Shown here: positions 7,225 to 16,300 of the stretch, piece by piece
Position numbering within the stretch: the stretch's first letter is position 1
Layout of the letters: each line of letters opens with the position of its first letter
Source: Deltaproteobacteria bacterium
GTDB taxonomy: Bacteria > Myxococcota_A > Polyangia > Polyangiales > Polyangiaceae
Assembly (NCBI GenBank): GCA_003235365.1
Contig: QJWJ01000487.1
Span: forward strand, 1 to 42,655
Length of the DNA stretch: 42,655 bases
Direction: 5' to 3'
Notes under the pieces: model-generated
Told to the model about the DNA's origin: nothing
What the model saw: the letters and a program-made list of their open reading frames with translations, nothing else
Database searches by the model: none
Position numbers and translations under genes: made by a program

Positions 7225-10011
7225 ATGCGCCGCGCTTGCCCCTGGGCCCTCGCTTCGAGTCTGGTTGGCCTCGTTGCGACCGGCGGGTGTGGTGCAGGAG
7301 GGGTGGCCGTCAAACACGACGATGGCAGCGGGGAAGTCGGGGCCACGACGACGGATGACGACGAGTCACCCGGCAACGACGGCGGGGTCGACGACGCTGG
7401 CGTTCAAAACGACGCCGGGGTTCAAAACGACGCCGAAGTACTGAACGAGCCGCCAGCACCCGAGGGCAGTCTGGTGTATTCGAGCTCCTACGGCCTGAGT
7501 CAGCTTCGTCTCTTACCCCCCGGCAAAGATCCGGTCGTACTGACCCCGTACCGCGGCAGGGATTGGAATGGTTTCGAGGGGCGGCCTCTGTTCAAGGGGA
7601 TCTCCCCCGACGAAAAGTGGGCCCTGGTCTGCCTGCAAGACAACGGTCTGTTCGCCGTTGCCACGGATCAGTCGACAGTCGAGGGGCCACTGCTGCTCCT
7701 CGACGTGGAGTGTGTGTCGGCCCGCGTGTTCTTCTCCGCGGATGGTTCTGAGATGGCAGTTGTTCACGACAACCCCAATCAGTTCTGGCACACCCGCTTC
7801 GATCCTCAGGCCCCCGGCGAGTTCGTGCTTTTGGCGGAAGCGGAGCAAGGATTGTTCAACGTCTACCACGTCGGGGATCGCTGGGCATTCACCCAGTACG
7901 ATTCCGAGGACAACGTGTCGTTGTTCGTGGTGCCGCCTGACGGAGGGGAGCCGAACGAGGTCGTACCTCGACTGGACGCTCCCGACTGGCGCCCGGGCAT
8001 GGTGCTCGACACCGGGCGGTTCATCATCAAAACCGACGACCTCGCCCACTACGTGTTGTCACTCGACGACGCCAGCACGACCCGCATCACGCCGCCGGTC
8101 GAGGATGGCTTCGAGATCAAGGCGCTGGTCGATGACGGGCAGCGAATCATCGGCGTGCCCTGGGCCAACCGTGTCCGGTCGCAATTGTGGAGTGTTCGCG
8201 TCGACGGCACTGACGCCGATGCGCCCGTCGTACTGAGTGAGAGTTACCTCGGCAACCCGGTGCTGCTGCCAAAGGCCCGCCGTGTCATCTCTCAGAGCCG
8301 CGGAGTGGTGCACGAGATCTCCTGGGACGCTTCCGAGACTCCGAGAACCTACGACACCGGACAGGACATCACGCCGATGGGTGTCAGCCGGGACGAGCGT
8401 TGGGTGTACGGTTGTCAGGGAGATCAGATCGAGCGCCTGGACCGGCAAGCGGAAAATCCGACGTGGTCGCCTGCCGATGCTTCCGTGGATGACCTGATTT
8501 CAACGTATCCCTCCGTCGAGGTGTTCCAGGATCGCTATTGGACGTGCGGCGACCGGGTTCTGCCCGTTCCGGGCGGACAGTGGCTGCGCGAAACCATTGC
8601 CGCAGGTCGTCTCGAGTTGCCTGCTCCGATTCCGGTGACGGACGCGTTGTACTTGCGTACCCCCGACGGGAAGAACCGCCGATTGAGTGTCGAGCACGAT
8701 TCTGCGATTGGAGGTACGTACCTTCCGCCTGACGCGGACCGAGTCCTCTACGGCACGCACAGTGCGCGCCTCAGTGCGCGCCTCAGTGGCGCCGACAACG
8801 ACGAGGAGGTTTCCTCGGACGAGTACGCGGCGTTGGACTTCGCTCTTTCGGTAGACGACACGCCGCTGTACTTTCGCCCAGTCGAGGACCCGCATGTTGA
8901 CGACCTGGTGGTTCCGGGTTATCGACCCGGAGAAACGGGGTTTCGGGTCCTGGCCCGAGGCGTGGAGCGGCGATGTCCCCCGGAGGTGTTCGAGGACAGC
9001 CTGCTCGTGGTTCGCGACGGGGGGGTCTGGCTGACGCCCATCGATGGCTCTCAGCCGACGCTGTTGCTCGACCGGGAGCCGGCCCCGCAACAGCGAGAAG
9101 ACCGAGGCGAGAGCTGGCCGAAGCTCCTCGTCGACAAGAGCGCTGGCCAAGTCATCACGGCAAGTGATGGAAGACTACTCGCCGTTTCGCTCGATGGAAG
9201 TGAAGCGACGGAGCCTCGGGTACTCCTCGAGCAACTCCCCGAGAACTACCACCGCCCGCGCGCGGTGCTCGGCGACGAGGTGGTCTTCTTCACGTATCAG
9301 TGGGGCGAAGGGGCGGGGAGCATTGGAGTGTATGCGGACGCGGCGTGGGCCGTCGCGCTGGATGGTTCGGACACGAGCCCGCGCGCCATCGATTCGGAGT
9401 CGTTGTTCGTGCCGAAGAACTCTGGAAATGACCACGTGCCTCGCGGTCCGTTCGTCAGTGCGGACGAGCGGTGGGTCCTCGGATTCGATGACGAACACTT
9501 CAAGCTGATGCCCGTTCCGCTCGGTGAGGGGGAGGAACTGATTATCGAGGGCCCGCGTCCCACTCATCCTCTGCTTCGCCCCCCGGGCGCCGATTTCGTC
9601 GTGGCCTACGTCGACGATGTGCTTTGGCGCGTCCCGTTGTCTCCCAAAGAGCTGGAAGATACCGGGGCAGTGGTGTTGGCGCCGAATGTGAGCTCCACCT
9701 ACCTCGATATCGAGCCGCACTACTGGTTGGACGACAATCAGTACTTGTTGTTCAACGTGCAGCTCGACCGGTTGCACGCCACGGTCCGCGTCTCGACGCG
9801 CGGCGACCACGCCGATGAGTGGGACATCGTGGCCGGGGGGCAAGTGGGCAACGAGAGCCAACTCGAAGCGCTCGCCCCCGACGGCACTTGGTTCGTGTTC
9901 ACCCGCGGTATTCCCTCGCGCGGTTTGATGGGGGCTCGTTTCGGAGAGGAACCGTTTCCCCTGACGGACGATACGGACACCTTCGAACGCTTCGTGGGGT
10001 GGACGCGCTAA
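7225..10011 (+). CDS. Large lipoprotein with TolB/WD-like propeller repeats
   Basis: A 928-residue lipoprotein. The ATG at 7225 starts a lipoprotein signal with lipobox ATGGC (Cys22). An acidic linker of about 65 residues follows, containing a duplicated VQNDAG encoded by an 18-bp near-direct repeat. The rest is made of recurring units such as ISPDEKWALVC, FSADGSEMAVV, VSRDERWVYG, VSADERWVLGF and LAPDGTWFVFTRG. The S-x-D-x-x-W/hydrophobic strand pattern is that of TolB/DPP-IV-type beta-propellers. No alpha/beta-hydrolase domain follows, so it is not a prolyl oligopeptidase. A 12-bp in-frame duplication (SARL-SARL) lies near 8760. Function is unknown; ligand or protein binding at the outer surface is likely. 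It converges on the 10192-11166 gene. Confidence 0.82.
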   Translation: MRRACPWALASSLVGLVATGGCGAGGVAVKHDDGSGEVGATTTDDDESPGNDGGVDDAGVQNDAGVQNDAEVLNEPPAPEGSLVYSSSYGLSQLRLLPPGKDPVVLTPYRGRDWNGFEGRPLFKGISPDEKWALVCLQDNGLFAVATDQSTVEGPLLLLDVECVSARVFFSADGSEMAVVHDNPNQFWHTRFDPQAPGEFVLLAEAEQGLFNVYHVGDRWAFTQYDSEDNVSLFVVPPDGGEPNEVVPRLDAPDWRPGMVLDTGRFIIKTDDLAHYVLSLDDASTTRITPPVEDGFEIKALVDDGQRIIGVPWANRVRSQLWSVRVDGTDADAPVVLSESYLGNPVLLPKARRVISQSRGVVHEISWDASETPRTYDTGQDITPMGVSRDERWVYGCQGDQIERLDRQAENPTWSPADASVDDLISTYPSVEVFQDRYWTCGDRVLPVPGGQWLRETIAAGRLELPAPIPVTDALYLRTPDGKNRRLSVEHDSAIGGTYLPPDADRVLYGTHSARLSARLSGADNDEEVSSDEYAALDFALSVDDTPLYFRPVEDPHVDDLVVPGYRPGETGFRVLARGVERRCPPEVFEDSLLVVRDGGVWLTPIDGSQPTLLLDREPAPQQREDRGESWPKLLVDKSAGQVITASDGRLLAVSLDGSEATEPRVLLEQLPENYHRPRAVLGDEVVFFTYQWGEGAGSIGVYADAAWAVALDGSDTSPRAIDSESLFVPKNSGNDHVPRGPFVSADERWVLGFDDEHFKLMPVPLGEGEELIIEGPRPTHPLLRPPGADFVVAYVDDVLWRVPLSPKELEDTGAVVLAPNVSSTYLDIEPHYWLDDNQYLLFNVQLDRLHATVRVSTRGDHADEWDIVAGGQVGNESQLEALAPDGTWFVFTRGIPSRGLMGARFGEEPFPLTDDTDTFERFVGWTR

Positions 10012-10044
10012 GAACGGACCCCAAAAACACCGCAACATCGTGTC

Positions 10045-10064
10045 GGCCCCAATGGGTGAGGGCC
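10045..10064. terminator. Hairpin with TGGGTGA loop in convergent gap
   Basis: GGCCC and GGGCC (5-bp stem) flank a loop containing AATGGGTGA. It lies between two convergent stop codons (10011 and 10192). The stem is short and there is no T-run. Two similar hairpins occur in the convergent gap at 27.0-27.2 kb. Confidence 0.35.
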
Positions 10065-10191
10065 GCCCTGCTGCTGCCCTGTCGGCGCGGATTGATCCGT
10101 GGTCTTTCCGTATTTGTCGATGCAACAGAGAATGGAGTCGAGAAAGCGAAGGCGAGCTGTCCGGTTCGCTCGTTGCAGCGTCGGCACGCCA

Positions 10192-11166
10192 TCACTCGTG
10201 CACGTCGGCTTCGAGCGCGTCCAGCACTTCGGCGGGCGGCTCGTCGCGGACGAACAATACGTAGCCGCCACCGCCTTCGTCGACGACTGACAATTGGCTC
10301 GTTTCACCGCCAACGATGCTCGTCTGTCGCAACACTGAGAACAGCTCGAGCTGATCGTCCGGGATCGGAACTCCCATGTCCGCCCCGAACGGTTGCTCCA
10401 GTCCGCCGTCGTACGCAACACCGTCGAGATCCAACGGCAGGGTCCAATCCAGCGCATCGGCTTCGACTGGCATGCTCACGGGCAGGATTGTCGTCGGCCC
10501 CCACGCCCACTCGTCGCGCGACGTCAAGTCGACGAAGAGCTCGTCGGCGCCAGCGAATGGCTCGTGAAGCTCTGCCGGACCGAAACCACAGTCGCCGCAA
10601 CGGCAGGTGAGGGTCCCCGTGGCATCGGTCAGCGAGCTGCTGCCTCCGTCTGGGCACTGCGAGACTTCGAACTGCGTCAGAGCCTGATACTGCCCGTAGT
10701 GCAACAGCGCCGAGAAGCGCTCGCCGTCGCTGTCGGACAGCACACCGGAACGCAGACCTCGCAGGCTCGCATCGTTGATCCAGTAGCGGCACTTGCCGTC
10801 GATGGTGATGTATGTTCCAGGGAGGAACCCGTTGTAGAAGGCGAATGGTCCGCCTCCACGCCCGAACGTCGCGGAGAACCGCACGTGATCCGTGCCGTCG
10901 CAGATCATCTCTACATCGGGAATGACTGGCAGTTCCGGCTCGGGGCGGCCCGCGTCGGACTCGCCGTCCGATGAAGTGCCTTCCGCATCGGGACCCGGGC
11001 GTGGGTCCGACTCAGGTTCGGGTTCGCTCGATCCTGCATCGTCGTCCGGTTCGTTCCCCGGGTTCACGTGGTCGACTTCGAACTGGTCGGTTCCCGACTG
11101 ACCGCCGTTGTTACCGCAGCCCAGAGGGAGAAGGAGGAGAATCATCGAGAAGCACGATTGGCGCAT
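10192..11166 (-). CDS. Lipoprotein of unknown function with Cys cluster
   Basis: A 324-residue lipoprotein. The ATG at 11166 opens a short signal with lipobox PLGC (Cys17), then an Asp/Ser/Pro/Glu linker to about residue 80. The globular part begins near EMICDGTDHVRFS. It contains a CRCGDCGFG cluster near residue 190 and a region rich in Trp and acidic residues (RDEWAWGP). No family was recognised. Pro/Glu-rich spacers of this kind are typical of myxobacterial surface lipoproteins, and several neighbours have them. It is divergent from the DUF4423 regulator, 103 bp away, so shared regulation is possible. Confidence 0.75.
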   Translation of the reverse strand: MRQSCFSMILLLLPLGCGNNGGQSGTDQFEVDHVNPGNEPDDDAGSSEPEPESDPRPGPDAEGTSSDGESDAGRPEPELPVIPDVEMICDGTDHVRFSATFGRGGGPFAFYNGFLPGTYITIDGKCRYWINDASLRGLRSGVLSDSDGERFSALLHYGQYQALTQFEVSQCPDGGSSSLTDATGTLTCRCGDCGFGPAELHEPFAGADELFVDLTSRDEWAWGPTTILPVSMPVEADALDWTLPLDLDGVAYDGGLEQPFGADMGVPIPDDQLELFSVLRQTSIVGGETSQLSVVDEGGGGYVLFVRDEPPAEVLDALEADVHE

Positions 11167-11269
11167 GCCCTAGTGATTGCTTCGTGAGTGCCCTGGCGCA
11201 AACTCGAACTTGCGCAGGTTCGGACAAATCGTGGGGAGACTTCGACACGGATCGTGCTAATCCTGGCAA

Positions 11270-12214
11270 ATGGAGGTCGTCGGGAGTCAACTCTTGCGAG
11301 CCCTACGCGGCTCGCGGTCACAGATCGCGTTCGCTCGGAGGCTCGGCTATCGCGGTAACCCAGTAACGGACTGGGAGCGTGGCTGCACGTTTCCGACTGC
11401 CCGTGAAACGTTGCGGATCTGCGCCCGCGTGGGCATCGACGTGGTCGCCGTTTCGACGCGATTCGCCAATGTCGAGATCGAACGAGACTCGGATGGCTTC
11501 CTCGTGGGGGCTTGGCTCAAAGCGCTTGCAGGCGTCTCGCCCAGCGAACTGGCGCGGCGCGTCGGGTGTTCACGTTCCTCGGTTAGTCGTTGGCTGTCGG
11601 GGACGGCTCAGCCACGGCTGCCGGAGTTTCTCGTGCTCGTCGATGCGGCGACGGGGCGCTTGCCGGACCTCATCGCCGAACTCGTGCCGATCGAAGCCGT
11701 TCCGGCACTGCACTCCCGTCACCAAGCGGCGCAGGCCGCCAAGCGGCTCGCTTTCGACGCGCCCTGGACGGAGGCGGTGTTGCGCTTGCTCGAAACCGAG
11801 GCCTACCAACGGGAGCCGCGCGATCCGACCTGGCTCGCGCGGGTGCTGGGCCTCGATGCGAGTGACGTCGTCGCGTGTCTCGACGTCCTCCAAACGGCGG
11901 GGCTCGTGCGCAGGGTTCGTGAGCGCTACATCAACGTCGAGGCGCTGAGCGTCGACACTCGGGGCGGCAAACAGGCATTGCACGCGCTCAAGGCTCATTG
12001 GGCGGAAGTCGCCGCTCAGCGTGCCCGAGCGCCGATGCGCGGAGATCTGCACGCGTACAACGTGGTCTCCGCTTCGAAATCAGACCTGCAGCGAATCCAG
12101 GAGCTGTTGCAGGAAACCTATCGCGAGATCCGAGCCATCGTGGCGGCGTCGTCGCCCACCGAGCAAGTCGCGCTCGTGAACATGCAGCTGCTCAAGTGGC
12201 CAACCGACGCGTGA
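11270..12214 (+). CDS. Double XRE helix-turn-helix regulator with DUF4423 (TIGR02147-like) domain
   Basis: A 314-residue cytoplasmic regulator. Residues about 7-58 form one XRE-type helix-turn-helix (SQIAFARRLGYRGNPVTDWERG). Residues about 78-133 form a second, more canonical one (SPSELARRVGCSRSSVSRWLSG). The rest matches the DUF4423/TIGR02147 pattern: a winged-helix-like section (DPTWLARVLGLDASDVVACLDVLQTAGLV) and an end of the type SASKSDLQRIQELLQETYREI ... VALVNMQLL. Such proteins are abundant in myxobacteria and Fibrobacteres and are presumed transcription factors. The two HTH units are so unlike that the first could be a degenerate operator-sensing copy. No strong ribosome site precedes the ATG. 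Confidence 0.85.
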   Translation: MEVVGSQLLRALRGSRSQIAFARRLGYRGNPVTDWERGCTFPTARETLRICARVGIDVVAVSTRFANVEIERDSDGFLVGAWLKALAGVSPSELARRVGCSRSSVSRWLSGTAQPRLPEFLVLVDAATGRLPDLIAELVPIEAVPALHSRHQAAQAAKRLAFDAPWTEAVLRLLETEAYQREPRDPTWLARVLGLDASDVVACLDVLQTAGLVRRVRERYINVEALSVDTRGGKQALHALKAHWAEVAAQRARAPMRGDLHAYNVVSASKSDLQRIQELLQETYREIRAIVAASSPTEQVALVNMQLLKWPTDA

Positions 12215-12273
12215 GGATGCCGTTCGGCGCTGTGCTTCGCTCCCTCGATGCACGTGTCCCGCCCCTGTGAATA

Positions 12274-12298
12274 CACTTGGGGATCGGAGTCCCAAGTG
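12274..12298. terminator. 8-bp hairpin after DUF4423 regulator
   Basis: CACTTGGG (12274-12281) and CCCAAGTG (12291-12298) form a perfect 8-bp stem with a 9-nt loop, 60 bp past the stop of the regulator. No T-run follows directly; a TTTTTT run occurs about 45 bp later. It may be a terminator or a leader structure for the downstream hydrolase gene. Confidence 0.45.
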
Positions 12299-12461
12299 AC
12301 CAACGTGAAGCGCCGGCCCTGGTTGCTTCTGCCGACGGCTGTTTTTTGCAGTTCGATTGCCCCGGGCGTCTTGCCGGCGGTTTCTTGAACCGTTCTGGCG
12401 ACCGTCGCGCGACTGCACCCGAACCTTGAGCGCCCGGCACTTGGGCAGAGGACTCGGATTG

Positions 12462-13766
12462 ATGAGCAGAGTAAATCTACCAATCGGTACCTGGTTGGTG
12501 AGCATCGTCGGTATCACGGTCGCGGCTTTCGGATGTGCTGATGACAATGCGACAACCGAAGAGCCGATTGGCTCCACGGACGTACCGGGGACCGGAAGCG
12601 ACAGCCCGTCATCGACCCCCACGGATGGAACGCCGAGCAGTGTCGCGCAGGGCCCGACGGGTACCGCGATGCCTGGTGGCAGTGCGTCTCAACCTCCGAG
12701 TGGTTCCGCAAACCCAACGGGTGCGGTGCCAGGCGCGACGGGGACTGACACGGGGGGGACCGGCCCCTCCGGCCCCAGTACCTCGGGACCGGGCACGAGT
12801 GGACCCACACCAGGAGCCGGCGGCACCGGGGGGATCAGCGGCTCTGGGGCGGGCGGCGACGAAAGTGGAAGCGGCGGCATGGGAGGTTCGGGCGCAGCAG
12901 GCTCCGAACCGGGGAGTGGTGGCGCCGGAGGAGACACTGGAGCCGATGAGCCGTTCACCGGTACCTGCACCGACTCCGAGGATGCCGGCAGGAGCGCATC
13001 TGGTACCGGACCGCACGACGTCGTCATCGAGACGAACTCCGAAGACGGTATTCGGTGCGGGACCATCTTCAGACCCGCTGACCTCGGTGGTGACGAGAAG
13101 TACCCGATCTTCGTTTGGGGAGAGGGTGGCTGTTCACAGAACGGCCTATCCAACCAAGCCGCGATGGGTGAGATCGCCTCGTGGGGATACTTCATCGTCG
13201 CTGATGGCACGCCGGGTGGCGACGACAGCTGCAGTGGCGGCCAAGATGGCGCCGCGTTTCTCGACTACATCACCTGGGCCATCGCCGAAAACGACAAGCC
13301 CTGCAGCGCGTACTACAAGAGCCTCGATACGACGAAGATCGCCGCCGATGGATTTTCGTGCGGCGGGTTGATGTCCGAGAACGTCGCCGGTGATCCTCGC
13401 TTCACGGCCATCGGGATCACGAGCAGTGGTCTGATGGGTGCGAACGACCGCCTGTGGGACAGCATGCACGCCCCGTTCAAGATCATGAATGGCGGCAGTA
13501 GCGACGTCGCCTACGAGAACGGCTTGAGAGACTACGACGGGATCTCGTCGCGCGGCATTCCAATCCTCTACTTCTCCAAAACGAGTGCCGGCCACGGCGG
13601 TGATCTGAATCAGGGCCGCGGTGACTTCAATCTGGTCAACCTGGCGTGGCTGAACTGGCAGTTGAAGGGCGACGAAGGCTCTACCGGCAAGGCGTTTCTC
13701 TACGGCCCTGACTGCGAGTTCTGCACCGACAGCGGTTGGGACTACAAGTCGGCCAACATCGAGTAG
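12462..13766 (+). CDS. Lipid-anchored alpha/beta hydrolase (esterase-like)
   Basis: A 434-residue lipoprotein hydrolase. The ATG at 12462 gives a clean signal (GTWLVSIVGITVAAFGC, lipid Cys25) and has GAGGA upstream; a longer frame lacks a signal. Residues about 30-160 are a Gly/Ser/Thr/Pro linker. The catalytic domain has YPIFVWGEGGCSQNG (oxyanion-hole region), the nucleophile elbow GFSCGG with Ser299, a likely Asp348 in SSDVAYENG and His378 in SAGHGGD. Ser-Asp-His triad assignment is inferred from order and spacing. The body resembles cutinase/chlorophyllase-type extracellular hydrolases and fungal secreted homologues; the substrate cannot be told. Four paired cysteines near the end (CEFC) suggest disulfides, consistent with export. 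Confidence 0.85.
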   Translation: MSRVNLPIGTWLVSIVGITVAAFGCADDNATTEEPIGSTDVPGTGSDSPSSTPTDGTPSSVAQGPTGTAMPGGSASQPPSGSANPTGAVPGATGTDTGGTGPSGPSTSGPGTSGPTPGAGGTGGISGSGAGGDESGSGGMGGSGAAGSEPGSGGAGGDTGADEPFTGTCTDSEDAGRSASGTGPHDVVIETNSEDGIRCGTIFRPADLGGDEKYPIFVWGEGGCSQNGLSNQAAMGEIASWGYFIVADGTPGGDDSCSGGQDGAAFLDYITWAIAENDKPCSAYYKSLDTTKIAADGFSCGGLMSENVAGDPRFTAIGITSSGLMGANDRLWDSMHAPFKIMNGGSSDVAYENGLRDYDGISSRGIPILYFSKTSAGHGGDLNQGRGDFNLVNLAWLNWQLKGDEGSTGKAFLYGPDCEFCTDSGWDYKSANIE

Positions 13767-13793
13767 ACGAACCTGAACAGGCGGCTCAACTCA

Positions 13794-13824
13794 CACCGGG
13801 AACGCGACTCCAGATTGCGCGGTG
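13794..13824. terminator. Weak interrupted hairpin in convergent gap
   Basis: CACCG and CGGTG arms with an inner CGC/GCG pairing enclose about 11 nt, followed on the plus strand by ACCTTTT. It lies between convergent stops (13766 and 13838). The stem is interrupted, so this is only a possible terminator. Confidence 0.3.
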
Positions 13825-13837
13825 ACCTTTTCGAGCA

Positions 13838-15541
13838 TCAAAGCAACTGCAGTTCGATGGCGCCATCTTCGGTGAACACGAGAAACTCGTCGGCGTCAGT
13901 GCGGACGACGGACGGGGAGGGCCACAGGTCGGGCATCTCGCCGAGTGTCCGCCAGCGGTCCGTCGCGGGGTCGTAGACTTCTGCGGTCGGCAAGTGGGGT
14001 TCACCATCGGCCTCACCTCCCACGACCATCACTCTGCCATCCTCTAGGAGCACGGCGGCATGCCCAGCGCGGCGGACCAGCATGCTGCCCCCTGAGGTCC
14101 ACGTTCGGGTACGCGGGTCATAGAGCTCGACCCTGGCCGTGCGAGTTCCAGTCTTGGCAGGGAAGCCACGCGCACTGATCTGGGCGCCCTGCGAAAAGCC
14201 CCCTGCGACGAGCACCCGGCCATCTCGAAGCAACGTCGCCGTATGCCGGCACCGCGAGTCGTTGAGCGGGGTGATCGTGCCGTTGCCCGTTCGGGGTGAC
14301 CACGTTTCGCTGGTCCGCGAAGTGTCAGATGCGTCCACGTCGATGCGGGTGGCGCGGGGAGCTCCGTGCAGCGTCGCGGAGACGTCACACGCTCCGACGA
14401 AGAGCAGGCGCCCATCCGCGAGCGTGGTCGCCGTGTGCCCGACTCGGTCGCGCCTCAATCGCCCCGCGATACGCCAGCGACGACTCGTCTCGTACCAGCG
14501 CTCGATCGATCGGGTTGGACGGTCGTCGTTGATCCCAGCCGCGAGCACGACCGACCCGTCTGAAAGTCGACTGGCACTGTGGCCCCAGCGGGGCTCGTTC
14601 AGTTGAGACAGCACATCCGACTGCCCGTATACCACCTCCAGCTCTCTGACGCGTGCGGCCGACGTAACCCAGCGCGGCGGCTCCTTGGCGTTACCCCAGG
14701 TCAACCATTCCGCCCAACCGCCTGCCAGCAACGCGCGGTGGTCACCAAGTGCGGTGAGCGTTGCGCCGGACGACGCGCTCAGGTGAAGGTTCCAGGCAAA
14801 GCGCGTCAGGATCTCGTGTCTGGGTAGAATCACCCACCCGTGGATGGTCAGTACCCTGCCGTCGTCGAAGCTGACGGCGGTATTGTCGTGGGGTGTCCTG
14901 AGTCGGTACAGGTATTCGGGCTTGTTCCAAGTCAGCGTTTGGGGATGAGTGGTTGCGGGGCACGCGAGCTTCCATACTTCGGTGCTTTTGGCGGGATTGT
15001 AACGTGACGAGCCACCCCTCACGTGAATCGTGCGAGAGTCGATCACGACGATCGTCGGAAGCTTTCGCTCGAGAACGGGCGACGTTCGCTGAAGCAACGT
15101 CTGATCCTGCAAGTTCCACACGTCGACTTTGAACGGGTCGACGACCATCGCCGTTCCATCTTGGAGTTCGACGTACTGAGGGTGCTCGTAGGCGGCTCCC
15201 TTCCTGACGAAGTCCGGCAGTGCGCCGTAGTAGTCCTTTGGTCGCTCCAACGTGGCACCCGGTACGGAGAGCAACGCCTCGTCAAATGAGAGCTCGACCT
15301 GCCATCGAGGTCGTCCGGAGGTACACACCGGGGCGTTGTGCGGATCGGGGATATCTCGTTGGTCCACGGTCTGTTGCGTTGCCGCCTCATCGGTCACTGC
15401 ACCTTCGGCTACCGCTGGCGATGTCGACGCGGCGGGGGCCGAGGGTTGTGTAGCAGTGCGTGCTGTCGGGTGCCGCTCAGCGCTGCAGTGTGCCAGCAAT
15501 ACCAGCGATGCGGCTTGAACGAATACACGAGGTGCGTCCAT
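13838..15541 (-). CDS. Kelch/galactose-oxidase-like lipoprotein
   Basis: A 567-residue protein from the ATG at 15541 (MDAPRVFVQ, lipobox LLAHC at Cys19). A TTG eight codons upstream is also possible. An Ala/Thr/Ser linker is followed by a divergent propeller in the first half. Clear kelch blades of the H-T/S-A-T/S-x-L-x-D-G-R-V/L type follow: GHSASRLSDGSVVLAAG, GHTATTLADGRLLFVG, RHTATLLRDGRVLVAGG and GHAAVLLEDGRVMVVGG. Such repeats are common in myxobacterial kelch-like lipoproteins. No enzymatic residues were recognised. It is divergent from the winged-helix regulator, with 248 bp between starts. Confidence 0.85.
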   Translation of the reverse strand: MDAPRVFVQAASLVLLAHCSAERHPTARTATQPSAPAASTSPAVAEGAVTDEAATQQTVDQRDIPDPHNAPVCTSGRPRWQVELSFDEALLSVPGATLERPKDYYGALPDFVRKGAAYEHPQYVELQDGTAMVVDPFKVDVWNLQDQTLLQRTSPVLERKLPTIVVIDSRTIHVRGGSSRYNPAKSTEVWKLACPATTHPQTLTWNKPEYLYRLRTPHDNTAVSFDDGRVLTIHGWVILPRHEILTRFAWNLHLSASSGATLTALGDHRALLAGGWAEWLTWGNAKEPPRWVTSAARVRELEVVYGQSDVLSQLNEPRWGHSASRLSDGSVVLAAGINDDRPTRSIERWYETSRRWRIAGRLRRDRVGHTATTLADGRLLFVGACDVSATLHGAPRATRIDVDASDTSRTSETWSPRTGNGTITPLNDSRCRHTATLLRDGRVLVAGGFSQGAQISARGFPAKTGTRTARVELYDPRTRTWTSGGSMLVRRAGHAAVLLEDGRVMVVGGEADGEPHLPTAEVYDPATDRWRTLGEMPDLWPSPSVVRTDADEFLVFTEDGAIELQLL

Positions 15542-15627
15542 TCGCGTCACCGCGCAGCCTACCAAGGTCCGTCGCTCGAGTCGAACCGACGCTTCCGTTT
15601 GTTACCGGGCTAACCAAGTCCCAGGCA

Positions 15628-15644
15628 GTTAATCCAGAATTAAC
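15628..15644. promoter_or_regulatory. Inverted repeat GTTAAT-N5-ATTAAC, possible operator
   Basis: A perfect 6-bp inverted repeat with a 5-nt spacer lies in an AT-richer patch of the divergent region between the kelch lipoprotein and the winged-helix regulator. Position and symmetry suggest an operator, perhaps for the regulator itself. Winged-helix OmpR-type proteins more often use direct repeats, so this assignment is weak. Confidence 0.4.
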
Positions 15645-15789
15645 GCCAACTCCCGTGCGCTCTCGGTATGTTTGCTGGAGGTTCGCTGGGTAGCGAAGTG
15701 TCACGCCTGACGTCGTTTCGCGCGCTGATGTCACCAGCGATGGATCGTGCCGGATCGCCTCACTATCAGAAACACAGAGAGGGAAGATA

Positions 15790-16077
15790 ATGCCAGCTGC
15801 CATTCAGGTCGACGGCGTCGAGATCGACGAGGCATCTTTCGAGATTCGCAGCAACGGAGCGCCTCTGAACGTGCAGCCTCGTGTCTTCGACTTCGTCGTG
15901 TGTTTGGCCAGAAACCGCGGTCGAGTCGTTACCAAGGCGGAACTCGTCGAGAGGGTGTGGGGTGGCATTCACGTGACGGATGCGGCATTGGCACGCTGCG
16001 CTTGCATTGCTCGCAAGGCGCTCGGTGATCCGACGCTGATCGTCACCGTGCATCGGCGCGGTTATCGTTGGGCGTGA
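15790..16077 (+). CDS. Stand-alone OmpR/ToxR-type winged-helix DNA-binding protein
   Basis: A 95-residue protein that is just the Trans_reg_C winged helix. It has a beta-strand platform (IQVDGVEIDEASFEIRSNG), a positioning helix (QPRVFDFVVCLARNRGRVV), KAELVERVWGG, a recognition helix (DAALARCACIARKALGD) and the wing hairpin (VTVHRRGYRWA). A good GAGAGGGA ribosome site precedes the ATG. It has no receiver domain and no membrane segment, unlike OmpR or CadC, and is shorter than most of the family. It most likely controls the downstream small secreted protein and/or the divergent kelch gene, either as a subunit of a split regulator or as a constitutive binder. Confidence 0.88.
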   Translation: MPAAIQVDGVEIDEASFEIRSNGAPLNVQPRVFDFVVCLARNRGRVVTKAELVERVWGGIHVTDAALARCACIARKALGDPTLIVTVHRRGYRWA

Positions 16078-16196
16078 ATCGCAATTTGCTCAGCGATCGG
16101 TAAGGAATTGAAAAGCGGTCCATCAAGACTCGTGAGAGAACCTGACGGTAGTGGTCTCCTTGGACCGGTACTGCCTGAGCAAGGTCCTCCTTCGAG

Positions 16197-16217
16197 TTTC
16201 TCGGCTGGCTCGAGAAA
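16197..16217 (+). terminator. 7-bp hairpin between regulator and small Cys protein
   Basis: TTTCTCG and CGAGAAA form a perfect 7-bp stem with loop GCTGGCT, 120 bp past the regulator stop and 84 bp before the next start. It could end the regulator transcript or act in the 5' leader of the secreted-protein mRNA. Confidence 0.4.
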
Positions 16218-16300
16218 TCGTTTCGGCCACGGGGAGTCCAAGTTCAAGCGGTTGCCGGTGCTTGTCTCACCAAGAGATATCAGCCTGGAGAAAATGAACG

